From contig CAADRB010000053.1 of NCBI GenBank assembly GCA_900708905.1, positions 819,721 through 883,720 of the forward strand: a DNA stretch of 64,000 nucleotides, in the 5' to 3' direction. Source of the stretch: Hymenolepis diminuta (lineage: Eukaryota; Platyhelminthes; Cestoda; Cyclophyllidea; Hymenolepididae). A program made the translations under genes and the position numbers. The notes under the pieces are model-generated. The model was given only the letters and a program-made list of their open reading frames with translations, was not told the DNA's origin and ran no database searches. Of the stretch, positions 1-13,303 are shown one piece after another (the stretch's first letter is position 1; every line of letters starts with the position of its first letter).

Positions 1-3000
1 ATTTTCCCTCTTAGGCATTCTAGGGATAGATACTCACCAGTTCCCATGACTCCATTTAATCTCCCGATTTTGATGTGCCTGGTTTTTTATTGGACGAGTT
101 GAATTTTGCTGCTTTCGACTTCTGTCATTGAGCATTCCGCAAATGACTGTTCAAATCATTAACTCGAATCTTTTTCAACTGCATATATATCCTCTCGTGC
201 TCTAAATTTTTTACTATTTTTGCAGAAAATGCAGATAACCCAAGACAATTTATTAATCAAACAAAGCCTTTAAATGGGAATGCAAGTTGTCTTCGTGTTA
301 GCATCCGATTTGGATAAAGGGATACATAGCTTTCAAATTTCAGTAAATTAAGAGAGAGGTCTACGAGCCTTTATGAATACATATTTTGCACTTGGAAGTT
401 CTTTTTCCAGGTTCGACCTGTATTGCTTAGTTCTGAAGGTCATAATCATAGAAATTTTGTACCTTCAATACAGCCAAAACATTAGAAGGATGGTTGTTAC
501 TAGAATATAATGCTTCCTTTACAATAACATTTAAGACATTGGGATACCCGTTTTGTCTTCCAGTGATATTTACTAACATGTTATTAGTAGCATGTATTTG
601 TAGTTCTATTAATAGGCATTTATAATAATCTAACTTTCACGCTAGCCTTAGGCTAAGAAAAGTAAATATGCTGAGTAAAATTCAACTCCCTAAAACGACC
701 TTAAATTACTACTTATGTTCCCTAACACCTGTACAAAAAACTGATAGGAACATTGCCTTAATATTATTATAAAAGAAGAAATTTTTAAAACATATCATAA
801 CGGAAATGGCCTATATCAACTAAATATTCCTACCCTTGTTAATCTTTTTACCAAATGGATACCAGTTTTATGACGAGAACTTTCTGATATAGGTGAGGGA
901 TACAATTTTGATCTCGAAATTGATTCTTGTGTTCGATTTTTGTTTTCCAACTGTAAGAATATGTTGATATGATGCTATTAGCTAATTTAATCCTAACATA
1001 GCAGAGCTAATTGGTGTGGCGTCTTTTCACTTATAAAAAGAGACTGACTAAACAGACACACAAATTTTTGTTATCGTTAACCAATCGAAATGTGCCAATG
1101 TGTTTTGCAAGCTGCAAATTTGAACAAACGCTTTTGGCTTAGATGCACTATTGCATTTTCTATCAAATATCTTATTGCCCAGAGGACCATTAGCTAATAC
1201 TAAAGAAATTTTAGCGTCTGCAAGGTGATTTTACAAATTCGTTAGCTAGTTATCGTAGAACCGAATACGCAAATCACCTTAAAACTGCGCACTTCATGCA
1301 GAAGAATAATTTAAAATTTGTCCACGAGTCGTGTAAATCCGTATGCACAATCTGCATGATTTTTTACCTTGTTGTGCTTATAACAGAAAGAAAAATCAAG
1401 ATTATGGACAAAATTAACTAATCTCAAACTTAGTGTTATTTCACCCTATTCACAAAAACTAATTTCGTCTTCATTACTTTAATATTTTCTTTTGTTTTAA
1501 TATTTGGCATAATAACCAAATAACAAAACTCAAATATATGCAGGCATCTATCTTAATGGTTCAGGGCTAGACGCTGCAAATATTCATCTAAGTTATCCTT
1601 ATTTTATTCTTTTCATTATGTTATGATTTTGAAATCTTTTCAATTTCATCGCAGGTACAACTTGAAGGATGAAATATCCATCTTACATCATCGATAATCA
1701 CCAAAACTTAATTATTTTGCCCTCATAATGATATGTGGAAATGCCAGTCTTATTGTGACCCCAGGCTCTCCACAGATAATCATCTTGTGTCCTCAAGTGA
1801 CTCATCCTCATCGATCGGAAAAGCTAACTAAGCGTACCTCAGATGATAGTTGCAGAGCCACCGCTCACTCGGCTATGTTTGGGAACCAGTCCTGTCTACG
1901 CCGTCCCTTCCTTTTTCTACAACCGCCTCGTCCAGTTAAAGCATACGTACAATTATGTCCTCATGTGCGTCCTCATCCAAGTGACGAATATAAATTCCCT
2001 CTCAATACACACACACAGAGATTGTCGCTTGTCAGATATATCTTCCTTCACTCCCTCCTTTCCTCAATTTTCTCTTTACCTTGGGAGTCTATACTGCGGT
2101 TTGTTCATTATATCCTGATCTGATTAACTCTTGATACTCTGCTTCATTGTTTTTAGCCCTTACTCTAACTGCAACAAACTCACTGATCTACCTTACTCCA
2201 AACATGTTTATTCTTCCTTTCCCACTACGGAGCTTTCTATGAGTAAATTCAAAGAATAATGCTTAAATGAATGTTGCTGTTGTTGGAAGTGTGGAAGTTC
2301 ACTGTAAATAGACTATTCAAATATCGGATTAAGTATATTATTCATTCACCGAACGTTCCACACAGTTATAATTTTAATCTTCGAAAAATTCAAAAAACTG
2401 AAAAAATCACTTGTTTAGAAAATGATTTGCTATCGATAATTCTTAATTTGTAATTAGTCCAACAGCGCTTAAAAACGTTTATCAGAAGTATTCAATGTCA
2501 TTATAAATTAGTACTATTTCCCTGTAAATAATATTATGAATTATTCTGACAACGGCTTATTTATACTATCCACCAATTTTATAAACTACGTGATTTAATT
2601 TTCTAGTTTTATCGAAGGGCATATTTACTACGGAACATGGAAGAGATATTAAGTATTAATGAACATTAACGTTTTCAGTTGGCTTGTAGTACGCGCACGT
2701 AACTCATACACCTAGTCATCCTAATTGTCACCTGATGGGCAAAGAGAGCAAAACCAGTTAAGCTCTCTCATCTTATCTTAGCTCGCCCTGTTTCTTGTCA
2801 TTCCATGTGCATAAGCACTAGCTGACCTTCATAACTTGATGTCCTATTTCTTGCTATTTTTCATAATAGTCTCTTTCCGTTACTCTACGACTATTTGATA
2901 CAGCCCTAATCCAACTCAACTCTTGGTCTTCTTCTATTGTTTCCCTTTAACACTTGAGATCATTAGCTTTTTAAGGAAGCAGTTCTAGGCCTAAATCAGT

Positions 3001-5477
3001 CGAACCCCTAATGCAATATTACTGGCATTAATGTAGTATTACTATGAACTTCTCAGTAGTTCATTCCCACCTGTTGGGAATAATTTATACTACTATTAAT
3101 ACATTTATAGGAAGGAGAAAGAATGCTCTGACGTGCATCGAAAGTGAAATAACGATGCCACGTCATTACCCTCTCACTGCTACATCACAACCGTAATGTG
3201 GTCAAAAGTTATTTATCCATTGGTCCGTTTCCTGACCAATTACGTTATGCCACGATTAGATAATGCAATCCACTGATTGGTTCAATCTTCCCCGGTCAGT
3301 CACAATCCTACCAAACCCATTTCTATAGAATCCTAAGTCCATCAATAATTTGTTGGTCCATCAATTTTGTCTGGTTAAATACCGCTCTAGAGTCTGAGCA
3401 ACTGTAACATACTCATACTTTGGGAGTTGGCCGCACATTACAGCGTAAATTAATCGCCTTATCCATGATTGATTTTGTAATTTATATTTTATTTCCACTT
3501 TTGCGCATTTCTTTTTAAAGTGATCGAAGGAGATATATTGAGTCTTACAATTTTGTTTACCGAAAAAAGCGCTCTTTGACATAAGAGAATTGTATGACTT
3601 TGGCATTACTCCTAACATTCGAACATTCCACAGCGTAATCCTTGTCATAAGTGTATTCTACTGCCACGAAAGTGGTCTGACAAATTTTATCCTTTGGAAT
3701 GGGAAATTTCACGCTTGTAGCTGACTGAAAAGAGAGCTGTTACCTGTTAGTGAATAATAGAGCTAGGATTTACAAGCATTGATGCAAGTTTTACAGGATC
3801 ATTCGGGAAGGGTTTCAGTTTACTCGAAAGAAAAGGACTTCAAAAAGTGCTCATATATTTGTAAAATAAGCTAGTCAAGATTACTGAATACAAATGAAAA
3901 ATTAGTTTAGTGACTTGAAACAAAACAATCAACGAAAAAACATTTAACTGATCGCTTTCATTTTGACCTTTGTGAAATAAATGGGTAAGTTTTAAAAAGC
4001 CAAATTAATGAGGTAGGTGAAAGAATTTATCTATTATTGATACCTTCGAGCAGTGGCGCGTAAAATTTTTTTCTGTCCTAACAACTAACCTTCGTCTTAA
4101 ATTATTTCTTGTGATTTGGGTGATTGAATAAGAAATAATGGATTATACAATCAGAGAAAATTGTTAAGAAAACTAAATAAAAACTAAAAAACCGAATGAT
4201 GCTTTTATATATTCTGACATATCAGCATTCAACTTGGGTTATTCAGGTTGCAATCGCGGATTGTCAAATCTTTATTCTTACCAATATTCCCACATTTCTT
4301 TCGATATAAAAGGATACTTGATTCGTGGCTCTTCTTTTTTCAAACAACGAAGGGCATAGATAAATACTCACCAAGTTTGTACATTATCAAAATTTAATCT
4401 GTGTTTTAAAGTTATAGTAAAATGCTATATAGTTAAGAAATATAGATCCACTGTCAAATGAATCGAAAAGAGCAACTAGTGGAACCTGGAGATTTGCCAA
4501 CTACAGTGCATAATTGTCACGTCAATAGTTCCCTCATGCATAATTTTGCATTTCTCCTCATTTTAATGACTTCAGGTCAAAATATCCCAGTACTAGTTCA
4601 TACCAATTAAGTGACGTTTGAGCAGGTATCGTTACCCAATTTTATAAATATGGGATTGCAGATGGAAACTTTCCTCAGCTATCAAACGATTTAGAACTGA
4701 TTTATGAAATACCAACGTATACGCAAATATAAAACTAGTGCACATCCGACGTTCTTCAAAAATAGACTCAGAAAAGGCCAAATGCAGTCATTTGTTTCAC
4801 ATCAATTAGATCGAAATGGCACGAAAAAACCTTCCAAACCCATTGGGGAAAGTGTTTTCAGTACCTAACTAATGGAAAGTTCTCATTTAACTATTTCTCA
4901 AGTAGACCATAATCAACTAATGCGGTAGACCACTCAGTGGATGAGCATCAATTTCGTGACTTGATCTTGAAAGACATGCCCACAGACTACTGTCACCAAC
5001 GTACAAGAAGACCAAATCAATTTATCTTATTAAGACTGAGATCTCCCGTCTTTCCCTTGCCATCAATAAAACAACGAGAGACTCGAACTCAGCCGCAACC
5101 CGTATTATTTGAAAAAGAAACGGCCGTTGTGGCAAGACAGTTCTTGCACTCTTGGGTTCCTTTACGTTTCTTGGCTGACTATTCTATTATAGACCTTTAG
5201 GCTCCCTCATTATAACTTACTTTGTCTCAATTACTACGCTTTATTTACCTGCCTTTTCAAAAAGGATATTTATCGACCAGGTTGGCAACTAGATAGACAT
5301 TGTTATCATAAATAAACAGGCAGTAACGAAGAGAGTGGGAGACAGTAGTATCAAATAGAAAAAAATGTTCAAATGCTTGGGGAAAAGGAGTGAGCGGAAG
5401 GAAATGAGAAAAAGGTTGATCGTCGCAAAAAAACTAAATTGCAAATTAACAGTTAAACCGCATATTGTACACTCCCC
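1..5477. other. intergenic region, no gene recognised
   Basis: No open frame here resembles a known protein family and I could not chain exons. Two longer frames exist: 131 codons at 1728-2123 (+) and 95 codons with an ATG at 3361-3648 (-). Neither has recognisable motifs. The stretch at about 1750-2110 is less A+T-rich than its surroundings and holds a TATAAA-like string followed by a short CA run near 2009; it could be a decayed repeat or a promoter-like element. The rest is ordinary A+T-rich sequence. Confidence 0.5.
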
Positions 5478-8400
5478 CTATAGCTCATCGTGAGGATAGA
5501 GAGCTTGACCAAAATCTGTTACTTGACTTCCGACAAAAAGATGATAGTGGGAGAGGATTTCATCTTTAGACAACTTTCCGTCCTAAAATGGGAAGGGAAA
5601 CCGTTTTATTATGTATAATTTCACAACGAGAAAAGAGCTAGAAAAAGAGCAAGCTTGCCTTATCATTATCGGTTTCAGACATAAGGTGTTTAAGTTCGGA
5701 TTCGATATGATCGTAGTCTGTGGGGAAGAGCCACGCTCGAATCTCTTCGCGGTCCAGGAAACCGTCCTTGTCTTTGTCACGAATATCCCTAAACTGTTTC
5801 TGTTCAGTTTTGACCCATTCAGGAGCAGGTGATTCATCAGCCCATATGTCCTCTAAAAGTAAAGAAAGGGAGAGGAAGAAAAGGAAAAAAGTCAAGTTTG
5901 ACATAAACTAGACCTCAGGAAGTCACATGGCAAAATGAGGAATTTCCGGGAGTTATTTAGGATAAAAATTGCCTTCACACCGCTTCACATGATAACAGCG
6001 TCAAATAACAGATTGAAACTCTCAGTGGTCTCTGCTTAAACAAGAGACCCGCTAAATCACAGCAGCTGTAGCCCAAATACTAACTTGAAAGACTCCGACT
6101 CACATCAAAATGTCCGCAATTAGCACCCAAGGCTTATCGAGATCTGAACGGATCTCATGGTCTATTACGGTCTTTCCACAATTGTAGAGTGTCTGACAAC
6201 AGCAGACTTAAAACACTGTTGAGTAGAATGGGAAGGTCAATTTTAGGATTACGTTCTCAAAGAACCTTGACATATGAAGAACTTGCTTTGTGGATTGCTC
6301 TGAGAATCCTGTAGCCAGGCTTCAACTTCGCCCTTTGGGGTGCTATGAAAAGTTAATCTACTTCTTTTACTCTAAATTTCATTTGAGTCATCAGAACTAA
6401 GAAAAAAGCTTACGGAAAGTCGTGGCTAAGACAAATCGATCATGATTATAAGTAAATCCTTGGTTTAACCAGCTCATCATGGCTAAAACCACAAACATTG
6501 CCAATTTTGTCCCTAAAAGTGTAAAACTCTACTTCGAGGGAATTCGAGCAAAACAGTAAGAAAAGAAAGCAATGCTTTTGTATTATCGATGGGACCAGTT
6601 TCACAAGCGTTATGATTAACAAGGACTTCGGATCCAAATAAACAAAAGAATCTGAATGGAACGTTGTCTCCCCTTTCCTACTAATTATGGATAGAAAGGT
6701 CAGGTGGATTTTGATAATACCGCACGACAAGTCATGTCAAATTTTCTAGAAGCGAAAACACCGAGTTATTACGTAACAGGCCTGAGTTAAAAACAAAATT
6801 ACCCTTGCACTAACAATGGAATGCATGTAGTTTATTGATGAATTATACCTAATCAACTATTCAAATAGCTCATTATTTTAATTAGAACTTGATTGTTTTA
6901 TGAAAAAGTGTACCTAAAATAGTTGACCAATAACTCAAATCAATTAACTATCCAACAACCTCTGGACATCGTGAACATGGATTAACTCATGTAATAAATC
7001 CTGAAATTCGGAAATCGGTTCATCAGAACATGAAGCAGATAACCCGAATCCACAGGTCAAGTTGTGTAGATTGACTTTGATGCTCTAAATATATTATACA
7101 CTTCGCTTTATCCCGTTAACCCATATCGAACCGCTTTATCGATCGCTATTATCAGGTGCTTTCCCACTATGAAAAATGGTGGAAAGTTTTGTCCTGCCGT
7201 GGAAAAAATAATAATCAAATCGCATGTTTTAAAATTATTAATGATATAAATTGACAAATCCGTAAGATCGCTCTTAAACGAGAGGAAGAAAAAATTTACA
7301 AATCCATTTCCTTCTCACCTATCTTATCTCAAATAGAGGAAAGCAGGGATTGCGGAAAGGAAAAAGGTGGTCAACCGGCAGTCTATTGAGTGATAAAACT
7401 ATGCTTTCGCTAACAAATCTATTTACAATAGAGGTTTGTTAATGACCCATATTTCGCATAAGACTAACTCATCCAAAGATTCATGTTCAAATTATACCAG
7501 TGAATTCCATAGATAGACTTGGAGAAAAACTGATCCGCTTAAATCGACCATTGTGTCCTCTAAGAGGCATTAGTTCCAATTTCAGGTAGAGGAGGCTGAG
7601 GAATCGTGTCAGATGATGATTTTCTAAGAATTATAGGCGAAGTTCGAGAAAGAGTAATTTTAATCAATGTTACTAAACCCTCACACTTAATTCTCCTGAG
7701 AAAGTAAATACACTTATCTTTCGTACAAGTCGTCAGGTGGTGAGCACACTTAAAATTTATTCCCAAAGCGGATTAGTCCAAAGCGGAAAAAGTACTTAGA
7801 AATTACAACTTAAACCTAACTTAAATTATAAGACATTTAAGAGAGGAAGAGCAATCTAGATGACCCGATGGTAAAATATATCGATTCCTACCCCAGGGCA
7901 AATTACCTAACTAGGCATATAAAAGAAAAATTATTTAATCCTTCAGGAATAAATTTAAGCGCTGGAACGTCTTTCTTCAATGCAAGACCTGCTTAAATTT
8001 ACAGTTAAAACAGATGACAAAGAATCAGTAACTAAAAACCAAAAGAAATAACTGATGCAAGCATAGCTAAGTTTAGGACTAGAAACCCACACATTCAACC
8101 ATTGACTCAGTTTTGTGCAAATACAAAACACCTCAAAGTCATTAATGACGTAATGACAGAAGTCATTACTATCAAGAGCAGGCCACCGTATGAGAAGGCA
8201 TTAGTGATCGCTACCAACAGCAAGTGTAAGGTGTGCAGGTGAAGTTGACACGTTATTTTATCATCTGTCCAACCCATACATTGAATCATAGCACACACAA
8301 AATTAACAAATTCGAACGGCCTTGAGAAAAAAGAGATATGAGGTGGCGGTGTAATAAACGATTTAATGAGCAGAACTTATGCACAACAAACGAATACATA

Positions 8401-9189
8401 AAATCACAAAACGTACTTGTATATTCATCGAGATCGATTTTGCCATCCCTGTTAGTATCGAGATCATCAAGTGTCTCCTACATAAAAAACGTAAATATAA
8501 ATATGCACATTAATACCAAACAATAGATGAATATTACGTCAACGTACGTCGATCACGATATCTCTCATTTCTTCAAACTCTTCCGGGTGTAAAAAAGCAG
8601 CGAATTCTTCCCTCGTAAGTTTTCCATCGCCATCCTTATCGGCAATTTTGAAGCGCTTTTCATCTCGAGCAATAGCACCCTTAAGCTCCTCATCTGAATA
8701 AATTCGGATGAAGGATGTTCAAGAGAAAATTTACCATCAGAGTCTTCGTCCTCATCAAAATCATCAGAAAGTCTAGTTTTGTGTTGATCAAAAGTAATGT
8801 AATCGGTTTTGAATTCTCGAACATATCCATCATAGGTGCGTTTAACATCTTGCTCAACATATCTAGAAGCAACATGTTTGAGCCACTTTCGTAATTCTTC
8901 TTCCGTAATATATCCGTCCTTATCTAGATCCATTTTATCGACAAGTTCACTACAAATAAGTATATAATAAGCTTGGCTTTACGCTAAAAGTCTTTCGCCT
9001 TCCTGCTTGGTCATGGTGGGTGATTGTCCAGTTGTGAGTTCATCCAATCCTGAGAGATTTTCACCCAATTTCTGCAGAGGCATTAAACACAAAATACAGA
9101 CTTACGTGTTCATGAACTCGTGAGTTGGGATCTTGCGGTTTAGCAAGGGTAAAGCCAATGAGAAGTGCAACAACCAGAATTTTTGACAT
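5478..9189 (-). CDS. calumenin/reticulocalbin-like EF-hand protein (CREC family), HDEL
   Basis: This encodes a soluble Ca2+-binding protein of the ER/secretory pathway. Seven exons on the minus strand join in frame: 9189-9106, 9071-8983, 8949-8735, 8693-8548, 8477-8417, 5852-5659 and 5582-5478. They give 297 residues, close to the roughly 315 usual for calumenins. The start [16 protein letters not shown] is a signal peptide. EF-hand loops follow at [49 protein letters not shown] and [12 protein letters not shown]; the second of the six family EF-hands is degenerate ([10 protein letters not shown]). The tail [13 protein letters not shown]...HDEL is the CREC C-terminus with an ER-retrieval signal. 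Introns are 34, 33, 41, 70, 2564 and 76 bp. The last needs a GC donor (AAG|GCAAGC). Calumenin and reticulocalbin cannot be separated by eye. Confidence 0.93.
6473..6555 (+). repeat. dispersed repeat R4, copy a
   Basis: About 80 bp here matches 22269-22352. Shared strings are ATCATGGCT, the AAATT/AATTT core, GTGTAAAACT and GGGATTCG (here GGGAATTCG). It lies inside the 2.5-kb intron of the calumenin gene. Its class is unknown. Confidence 0.5.
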
Positions 9190-10298
9190 CGTTTTCTAAA
9201 GTGAACGAACAAAATCCAGGCTCAAAGTATTGGACGGACTATATAACGCTATTGAGTTACATAAACAATTTTGTATTGTAATTCAAAATATGGTGTTATT
9301 TTGATTTTGACTAAAGTCTTTCAAAAATTGACCGTTAATTTGTTTAATTAAATTTGTCTAAATATTAAATAATTTACTGAATAACGGTTTTAAATTATGC
9401 AAAATGTAGTGGTTCGAACGATCAATTATTGACGTATTAAATTTGTATTATTATATTATCTCACCAATTTTGACTTTTCAATTCCTAATATTTATAAATC
9501 TTCAAAATATTCAATAAATTCATTTAATATGGTCTGTGTTTCACAAAGGACGCGACATTATCTTCAACATTTTCTGTGATCTTCAATACCTAGATTCACT
9601 ACAAAACTTGATCTCAGTACCCTTGCCTGGGAAAGAGATAGGCATAATGTGGAACTGAATTTGTCATCTTCAGATTTACAAAGGGGTCATATATTAGAAA
9701 CTTAGAGATACAGTGCAGGAGTGAATTTTTCCGTCGAATTTGGGGGAGGATTTGTATTTAGATTGACGACTATCGTTTAATCTAAAATCCATTTGTACAT
9801 TAGATCTGATGAATAATTGAAGAATATTTCAAGCATTTATCATATCAAATATATACCAAAAGAGAATTTTATCTTTTGGATAAGAGAAAACAAATAAATT
9901 CTCGCCCCTTCAAATATAATTAAATACTATAAATTATACCCCTTTTTTAAATTTAATTGTCAGTGTTTAGTCAAAATACGTCTGGCATTTATTTATTGAA
10001 TAACACTACTAGAAAATTTGAAAGCACTTTTAAGACGCGTAATAGTAAAAGTTTTATATCATCTACATGGTCCTAGTTCCATATGCCAAGCTTAATAAAG
10101 TAGATAATTTTCTATAACAATGTGAAACTGCTAAATATAAGAAAATGATATTTTCCCCAAACAATTCTCATATGTTTTTTAATTTAAGAGACCTTAACTT
10201 GGGCAATACAAATACCGAACACTAGATGGTATCATGACCGACCAAAGGGTTCGTCTCGAATCCCTAGGATGAATGTCACATATTTCGATGGGAGATGC

Positions 10299-10620
10299 CA
10301 TAATCAGCAGATGTCTATCAAAACCTGGCGATTAGAAATGACTGACTGGCGATAAGATCTCCACTACTGTGTCCACAGGCGGTCCCGTTGTGTATTTGCA
10401 CATAGATAACTAAACAGATGTCGATCATCACGCCGAGACACCGACAACAAGACATGACTGACGTCCAACAGAGAAGTAATTTGTATCTAAACCTAATTTA
10501 CTTATTAATAAATTGGGGTGGCTTGTCGGCCACCTCCGAACTGATCTGACGACATGAGTGATTTGACTCATTCCATCTATTCGATCGATGTGGCCTCGAT
10601 AGAGACCTAACATTATTACA
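10299..10620 (+). mobile_element. solo LTR-like element, family R1, copy 1 (5-bp TSD)
   Basis: This 322-bp element is flanked by a perfect 5-bp direct repeat GATGC (10294-10298 and 10621-10625). It shares its whole length with the copies at 10637-10923, 18095-18380, 31721-32052 and 37981-38274. Better-preserved copies begin TGTAGC and end ATTACA. Near the 3' third lies a (T)ATAAAC-like string followed by AATAAA, the order expected in an LTR (promoter, then poly(A) signal). No coding domain is present, so it reads as a solo LTR or a small non-autonomous LTR element. Confidence 0.72.
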
Positions 10621-10636
10621 GATGCGATAATAAAAC

Positions 10637-10923
10637 TGTAATTGTCAGTAAGTGTTAATCAACACCTGGAGATCGTAAATGATATCCATAGGCGCTTCAA
10701 CTATGTGTGTGTATAGGCACATAGGTACCTCTCCAAATGCCAATCATCGCGCCAAGGCATTAATGATGAAATATGACTGACGTTTAATAAAGAAATATTT
10801 GGATGTAAACCCTAATTTATTTATCATTAAATTGGGATGGCTTCTCGGCCACCTCTGATCTAGCCACATGATTGACCTAACTTATTCCCCCCTTACGGCC
10901 CCAGTCCACAATACTTTATTACA
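10637..10923 (+). mobile_element. solo LTR-like element, family R1, copy 1b
   Basis: This is a more diverged copy of the same element in the same orientation, starting TGTAAT and ending TTTATTACA only 16 bp after copy 1. Shared strings include ATCAACACCTGG, CAATCATCGCGCC, TATGACTGACGT and GGCCACCTCTGA. No target-site duplication is visible. Confidence 0.65.
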
Positions 10924-12089
10924 GTGGTGTAACTGCATACCTGGACTTTCTGATTGGCTTGGATTCTACAAATTAAAAACCGGGAAAATTAATTAATTAC
11001 ACTGTGGTTTTTAAACCAAGTAAATTCTTACATTTACTTAGCCTATTGCCCAGAAAATAGAATTCGAAGTATTAACGACTACAATTTTTCCACGTACAAA
11101 ATCTTGTAATAAATTTCCTAATGGCCGGAATTGCCCCAAAGATAATATGATAATCTGTTGCATATAAGAAAATAATATTTTTTCCAAAAATATTTCTTAT
11201 ATGTCAGATTCTTTATTTTCCACTTTTTAATTCCTGCTTCTTTTGATTCCCTTTTATTCGAACGATTTTATTTACATTACGTTTGTGAATGGCGCATGAT
11301 ACAAATTAAGCTATAGATATGCAAACGTGCGTCTTATTTTGATGTGGTGGTTTGGGTCGTTTCGTATTGTGGTGATGTCGAGTCGTATTTGTAACTGGTG
11401 CAATGTCTTAGGGAATCTAAGATTCGGTTACGGTATCCTACAGTGAGGAGCCGATTCCAACATAGTCAAATTCAAAAATCTTATAATTTTGAGAGGCAAG
11501 CTTTTTAACATTGTCTCTCGTGTTTTACTATCAGACACCCTTAAGAAGTAATAACTTTTTTGAGAACTTTATTTAGCGCGCAAATGGTCAATAAAAATAT
11601 TTTTAAAGATCGGTATGATCTTCAGTGGCTTTGACAATATAGCTGACGTTGATGTACGATGAGACATATCATGCCAAATGCTTCTGCCGTTATTATATCA
11701 ATCCTTTAAGATATTTTTGCCTGTTTAATTAAAGATCCTATAGCTTTACTAAAAATTATTAAACATGTCTGACAATGCACTTATATGATCTAATATTGCT
11801 GAAAACGAGTGATTGGCAAGGCCATTGACGGAAAAGAAAGCAAAATTAATGGTAAATATCGTTGGTATGAGTTATTACAGATAAGTTACAAGGTACAAGA
11901 GTACACTGAGAGGTTGAGGAATATGTTGAACTAGAGGGAAAAGGTATGACTGTGTCACACACGCCATTAGCACACATGAGAAAACGGCATCCAGCCGAAG
12001 GCTAGTGCCAAATATAGCTTTCTGTTAGCTCACTTCATTGCCATTGGTTCATCCATTTGTTTGGAGTGGGTGATTAGGTGCCTTGAATG

Positions 12090-12164
12090 GCAGAGCCCTC
12101 CTATTGATTGTCGTGATTCCCAGTTTGACTTAGTCTCGGTCTTATTCACATCCTAGGGCTCTGC
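12090..12164. repeat. perfect 10-bp inverted repeat
   Basis: GCAGAGCCCT at 12090-12099 is exactly inverted as AGGGCTCTGC at 12155-12164, with a 55-bp spacer. It could be the ends of a tiny decayed element or chance. Confidence 0.4.
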
Positions 12165-13021
12165 ACTTTTCAATATTTGTCATGATCATGAGTTTGTGAT
12201 ATTGTTATATTTTACTTGTCTGTTAGTCCATGAGCTATGCGTTCGAGTCCATCTAAAGTTATGTAATTCTTAATTCGTTTAGAGTTCACTTTATCCTCAT
12301 TTTAAACCACTTACCTTTCATAAGACAAACTCAATATTAAGCAAGCTATGAATTTAAACAAACGTAGGACAGATATTTCCGTACAGCTTAGTTCCACCAA
12401 ACTAAACCCAAGAAATGAAATGTGGTGCGAAAATACTACATTTTATCGCCTTTTTTTTTTCTCACTTAAACACATGATTACAAGACCTTAAGATAATGGG
12501 TATTGAATGGAATATCACTTTTTCAGATTTAAAATTAAAATATTTAATGACAAATATAAATCTAAATGACAATGACTTTTAGTACTGAGTTTGAAGGTTG
12601 TCAGAAATTTACTATGGGTTTGACTTTTTTCATGGTAACCAAGGAACTGTCATTCAAAAATGTATTTCAATTTTACCCCATGCAAGTTCTAATAAAATTC
12701 ATGAAGCGCAAATTCGTTGTCAATTCAAAGGAAAATATTGTCACACTGCAGTAGAAAAATCCCTTTAAAGGAAGTTATGCAATGTATTTAAGGACTACTG
12801 GCTGATTTCTGAAGTAATATTTCTGACTATTTCAAAGAGTAGATTTCGCATTGAGAATTACACGCAAAAAAGATAAAAGGCAAAATGAAAAAGTTTATAA
12901 CAATTTAATGGTTTTGGAACCTCAACAAAAATGATCTCTGTGAATTAGAAAGTTGGTTACTGATTATAAGTTAAATATGGATTGAAATTGTGACTAAACG
13001 CTTATGAAAATCGACCTTTAT

Positions 13022-13303
13022 CTAGCCTTTCCCCTTCAAGGCATCATTTGCTTTGATCAAATCATGTCGAAGCTCTTTAAACTGATCGTAAGTTAGGTCT
13101 GATCAAATATACTCATACAAGCAAGATACAATTTACCAAAGTAAAGATATTCATTCTTTGTTTCGTCATAATTAATAAGTAACTTGATTAGTATGTTTCC
13201 GGATCTGGTAATATCGCCGATGCCCTGAAATACTTTAAGAATATGAATATCGCATATCACCTACCAAGATAGGACCAGTCCACACTTTGTATACCCATCT
13301 CGT
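13022..13303 (-). CDS. 3' exons of a COMM-domain-like protein (partial)
   Basis: Three minus-strand exons join in frame to a stop: 13303-13265, 13224-13137 and 13098-13022, separated by 40- and 38-bp introns with GT-AG ends. The peptide runs from TRWVYKVWTG through GNILIKLLIN to FDLTYDQFKELRHDLIKAND and ends KGKG. A Trp-containing strand, a hydrophobic strand, then a [DE]L[ST]xxQF...L..[LM] helix is the layout of the C-terminal COMM domain (COMMD7 looks closest to me). COMMD proteins scaffold the CCC/retriever complex in endosomal recycling. Upstream exons, expected between 13304 and about 14780, were not found, so the 5' end is missing from this model. Confidence 0.45.

Larger units (their letters stand above)
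9190..13021. other. intergenic region with LTR-like repeats
   Basis: No coding exons were found between the calumenin start and the COMMD-like gene end. It contains the paired LTR-like elements at 10299-10923 and a perfect 10-bp inverted repeat at 12090-12164. The remainder is A+T-rich and shows nothing recognisable. Confidence 0.6.

Noticed and set aside
1728..2123. 131-codon plus-strand frame
   Set aside because: Composition (Pro, His, Ser runs from CT-rich DNA) and an overlapping second frame suggest non-coding, possibly repeat-derived sequence.
3361..3648. 95-codon ATG frame on the minus strand
   Set aside because: No recognisable motif, no partner exons, and frames of this size occur by chance in 64 kb.
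10428..10613. Minus-strand frame and similar frame at 31754-32029
   Set aside because: Both lie inside R1 LTR-like copies; the shared peptide reflects the repeat, not a gene.
12238..12256. tRNA T-loop-like GCGTTCGAGTCC
   Set aside because: No acceptor stem, D arm or anticodon arm can be folded upstream.
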